From positions 1 to 8,070 of the forward strand of contig CALKWT010000259.1 in assembly GCA_938003885.1 (NCBI GenBank): 8,070 bases of DNA. Direction: 5' to 3'. Source of the stretch: an uncultured Balneolaceae bacterium (lineage in GTDB: Bacteria > Bacteroidota > Rhodothermia > Balneolales > Balneolaceae). Shown here piece by piece: positions 6,556 through 8,070 of this stretch; the first letter of the stretch is position 1; every line of letters starts with the position of its first letter. A program made the translations under genes and the position numbers. The notes below the pieces were generated by a model. That model was not told where the DNA came from. It did no database searches and saw only the letters and a list, made by a program, of their open reading frames with translations.

Positions 6556-7476
6556 TCAGGAGAGGCGTTTCCGTTTGTTGAGCCAGGCAAGGAGAGCGAT
6601 ATCAAATGAGCTTTCGGTGTCGATCTCCTCAAAATCGACACCGGCGTCACTGCAAGCGATTCGAAACTTCTTCAGATACTCTTCAATCCGCGCGCGGTAG
6701 GCCTCCCGCACCTGTGCAGGTATCACTTCGAGCTCTTCACCGGTTTCCATATCTTCGAACAGGAATTTGCCGTCGGGCATTTCCAGATCCCGTTCACTTC
6801 GTTTCTCAAGTATGTTAAACAGCAGAACCTCATGTTTCTGATGTTTCAGGTGCCGCATAGAGGAGATCAGTTCATCGTGGTGCCTTACATTCTCAAAAAG
6901 GTCGGTTAAAATGATCACAAGACTTCGCCGCCTGAGCTGCTCAGCCAGTTGGTGCAGGGCAGCGGAGGAAGCCGAACGCCTTCGCTTTTCGCTGGAAGAT
7001 GATTCTTTAGCCAGTTCCTCTTCCAGTCTCCCGAAAATATGCTGGATATGGCCGTAGGAGGATTTGGGAGGGAGGCTGAATTGGATCTCCTCATCAAACA
7101 GAGCCAATCCGCACGCATCCCGCTGCCGGTTCAGCATATAGACGAGGGCCGCTGCAAGATGAATCGCATATTGTAATTTTGTCCACTCCGCATGATATTT
7201 AAAGTGCATGGACGGGCTGATATCGAGAACCACATGAGCTCTCAGATTTGTTTCTGCTTCAAACTGTTTAACATAGAACCGTTCGGTTTTTCCGTACACT
7301 TTCCAGTCGATATGTTTGAAATCATCTCCCTGGTTGTAGGGCCGGTGTTCTGCAAATTCTACAGAGAAACCGTGGAAAGGGCTGCGATGCAATCCGGCAA
7401 TGAATCCCTCTGCAATTGTTCGGGCTTTGAGATGAAGCGGCGCTAAACGGGTGATAAGTTCCGGATCTAATAACAT
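6556..7476 (-). CDS. DUF58 domain protein with VWA-like fold
   Basis: The protein is 306 residues long, soluble by its sequence, and belongs to the DUF58 family. Those proteins have a von Willebrand A-like domain and usually sit beside MoxR AAA+ ATPases. The DUF58 signature is clear: EHRPYNQGDDFKHIDWKVYG (residues 43-62), followed by FYVKQFEAET (67-76). The metal-site motif DISPS is at 85-89 (Asp85, Ser87, Ser89), and LTDLF at 190-194 may supply a further metal-site aspartate. Residues 155-185 are rich in Ser, Arg and Glu and probably form a loop or helix. The ending (286-306) is basic. Unlike the common arrangement, no MoxR gene lies upstream and no BatA/BatB gene lies downstream on this strand; both neighbours point the other way. 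Function is unproven; family members are thought to act with MoxR ATPases in assembling or activating other proteins. A good Shine-Dalgarno sequence supports the start. Confidence 0.93.
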   Translation of the reverse strand: MLLDPELITRLAPLHLKARTIAEGFIAGLHRSPFHGFSVEFAEHRPYNQGDDFKHIDWKVYGKTERFYVKQFEAETNLRAHVVLDISPSMHFKYHAEWTKLQYAIHLAAALVYMLNRQRDACGLALFDEEIQFSLPPKSSYGHIQHIFGRLEEELAKESSSSEKRRRSASSAALHQLAEQLRRRSLVIILTDLFENVRHHDELISSMRHLKHQKHEVLLFNILEKRSERDLEMPDGKFLFEDMETGEELEVIPAQVREAYRARIEEYLKKFRIACSDAGVDFEEIDTESSFDIALLAWLNKRKRLS

Positions 7477-7704
7477 GGAGACGTCTTCCTTATCTGGTCA
7501 TTGAAAAGGCTGAAATGGATGCCTTTCTTTTATCGAACATTGTTATTTTATTATTCGTACAGTGCGTAACGTTGCAGATGGGTGGCATCTTGCATCAAGC
7601 TTTGACTGCACCGGAGCAATCGTTGCACTCACTGGAGCAGATCTCCAAATGTAACGATCGGACCTCTGATCTTCCACTTTTACAGCTGCATCAGCAAAAT
7701 ATGA
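7477..7704. other. Divergent intergenic region between DUF58 and amidinotransferase genes
   Basis: This 228-base spacer should contain promoters for both flanking genes. It shows four TGCA tetramers at 7573, 7591, 7607 and 7624, spaced 18, 16 and 17 bases apart. Two of them end an imperfect palindrome, TGCATCAA (7591-7598) with TTGACTGCA (7602-7610). A small inverted repeat TGGAG/CTCCA (7633-7647) follows. No convincing promoter boxes were found. An 84-codon plus-strand frame beginning at 7515 has an AAGG before its ATG and a hydrophobic start, but it runs about 65 bases into the next gene in another frame and resembles nothing known, so it is not called. Confidence 0.5.
7485..7491 (-). promoter_or_regulatory. 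Ribosome binding site of the DUF58 gene
   Basis: AAGGAAG on the minus strand ends 8 bases before the ATG at 7476. It is the only well-spaced Shine-Dalgarno sequence among the genes of this window, and it fixes the start of the DUF58 gene. The spacer between it and the ATG includes the 8-base palindrome AGACGTCT. Confidence 0.55.
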
Positions 7705-8070
7705 ATGAATTTCACCAGGATGAATCGTACCTACAAAGAGAGTTCAGAACCGCAATTCACACTCGATGAGCTGCAGAAAATGCCGCACCCTACCAAAGTG
7801 CTTATGGTAGATCCTGCCTGGTTCGATGTCGAGTATGTGATTAATCCGCATATGAAAGGACATATCGGGCAGATCGACAAAGAGCGGGCACGATGGCAGT
7901 GGCAGGGCCTGAAAGAGGCCTATGAGCGTCTGGGAATGGAGGTGAATGTGCTGGACGGAGTAAAAGGATTGCCCGACATGGTTTTCTGTGCAAATCAGAG
8001 CCTGCCCTGCCTGGATGAAGAGGGAAACAAGATTGCGGTGATGAGCAGAATGCACGCACCTCAGCGACGG
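7705..8070 (+). CDS. Amidinotransferase / arginine-deiminase-superfamily enzyme, C-terminus cut by window edge
   Basis: The visible 122 codons are the N-terminal part of a pentein-fold enzyme acting on a guanidino group, such as arginine or methylated arginine. Counting from the ATG at 7720, the recognisable stretches are VLMVDPAWFDVEYVINPHM (27-45), the helix RARWQWQGLKEAYERLGMEV (56-75), and LPDMVFCANQSL (84-95), followed by a strand IAVMSRMHAP (105-114). The INPxM and PDMVFxAN segments resemble the catalytic domain of cyanobacterial arginine dihydrolase (ArgZ/AgrE) as well as COG1834 amidinotransferases, so the reaction is undecided. The catalytic His and Cys lie beyond the edge. Two starts are possible in this frame: 7705 (longest, preceded by a stop at 7702) and 7720; neither has a good Shine-Dalgarno sequence. 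The gene is divergent from the DUF58 gene and shares its upstream region. Confidence 0.85.
   Translation, partial: MNFTRMNRTYKESSEPQFTLDELQKMPHPTKVLMVDPAWFDVEYVINPHMKGHIGQIDKERARWQWQGLKEAYERLGMEVNVLDGVKGLPDMVFCANQSLPCLDEEGNKIAVMSRMHAPQRR

Noticed and set aside
7515..7769. 84-codon plus-strand frame with hydrophobic N-terminus and AAGG before its ATG
   Set aside because: It overlaps the amidinotransferase start by about 65 bases in a different frame, and its Gln/His/Leu-rich sequence resembles no known protein. A small membrane protein cannot be fully excluded.

Overview
The window carries eight protein-coding genes, two of them cut by the window edges, and no RNA gene, CRISPR array, insertion sequence or prophage that I can recognise. 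The organism is probably a Gram-negative bacterium of the Bacteroidota/Balneolota/Rhodothermota group. The reasons are a mid-range GC content, near absence of Shine-Dalgarno sequences before most starts, the C5 haem pathway, and the style of the HemA, DUF58 and amidinotransferase proteins. This placement is an inference and not proven by any marker here.

Region 1 (1-3120, minus strand) is a tightly packed haem operon read right to left: hemH (ferrochelatase), hemA (glutamyl-tRNA reductase) and hemC (hydroxymethylbilane synthase, C-terminus lost at the left edge). Only 2 bases separate each gene from the next. HemA starts tetrapyrrole synthesis, HemC makes the linear tetrapyrrole, and HemH ends the pathway by inserting iron into the porphyrin. 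HemH has a short five-cysteine insertion that fits the internal [2Fe-2S] class of ferrochelatases. A sigma70-like promoter candidate and a perfect 7-2-7 palindrome lie in the 125-base gap upstream of hemH.

Region 2 (3246-5335, minus strand) is a two-component system: an OmpR-family response regulator followed, with a 4-base ATGA overlap, by a membrane histidine kinase with an extracytoplasmic sensor domain and HAMP. It points in the same direction as the haem operon and lies just upstream of it, so read-through or regulation is possible but not shown.

Region 3 (5336-5672) is a 337-base divergent intergenic region with a GC-richer core that no gene explains. Region 4 (5673-6467, plus) is a short-chain dehydrogenase/reductase. 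It converges on Region 5 (6556-7476, minus), a DUF58/VWA-like protein without the MoxR and Bat neighbours usual for that family. Region 6 (7705-8070, plus) is the first part of an amidinotransferase/arginine-deiminase-superfamily enzyme cut by the right edge, divergent from the DUF58 gene across a 228-base spacer.

Nothing here is clearly a new system. The most interesting items are the cysteine-rich ferrochelatase, the palindrome in front of the haem operon, the unexplained intergenic core at about 5458-5640, and the truncated guanidino-group enzyme.
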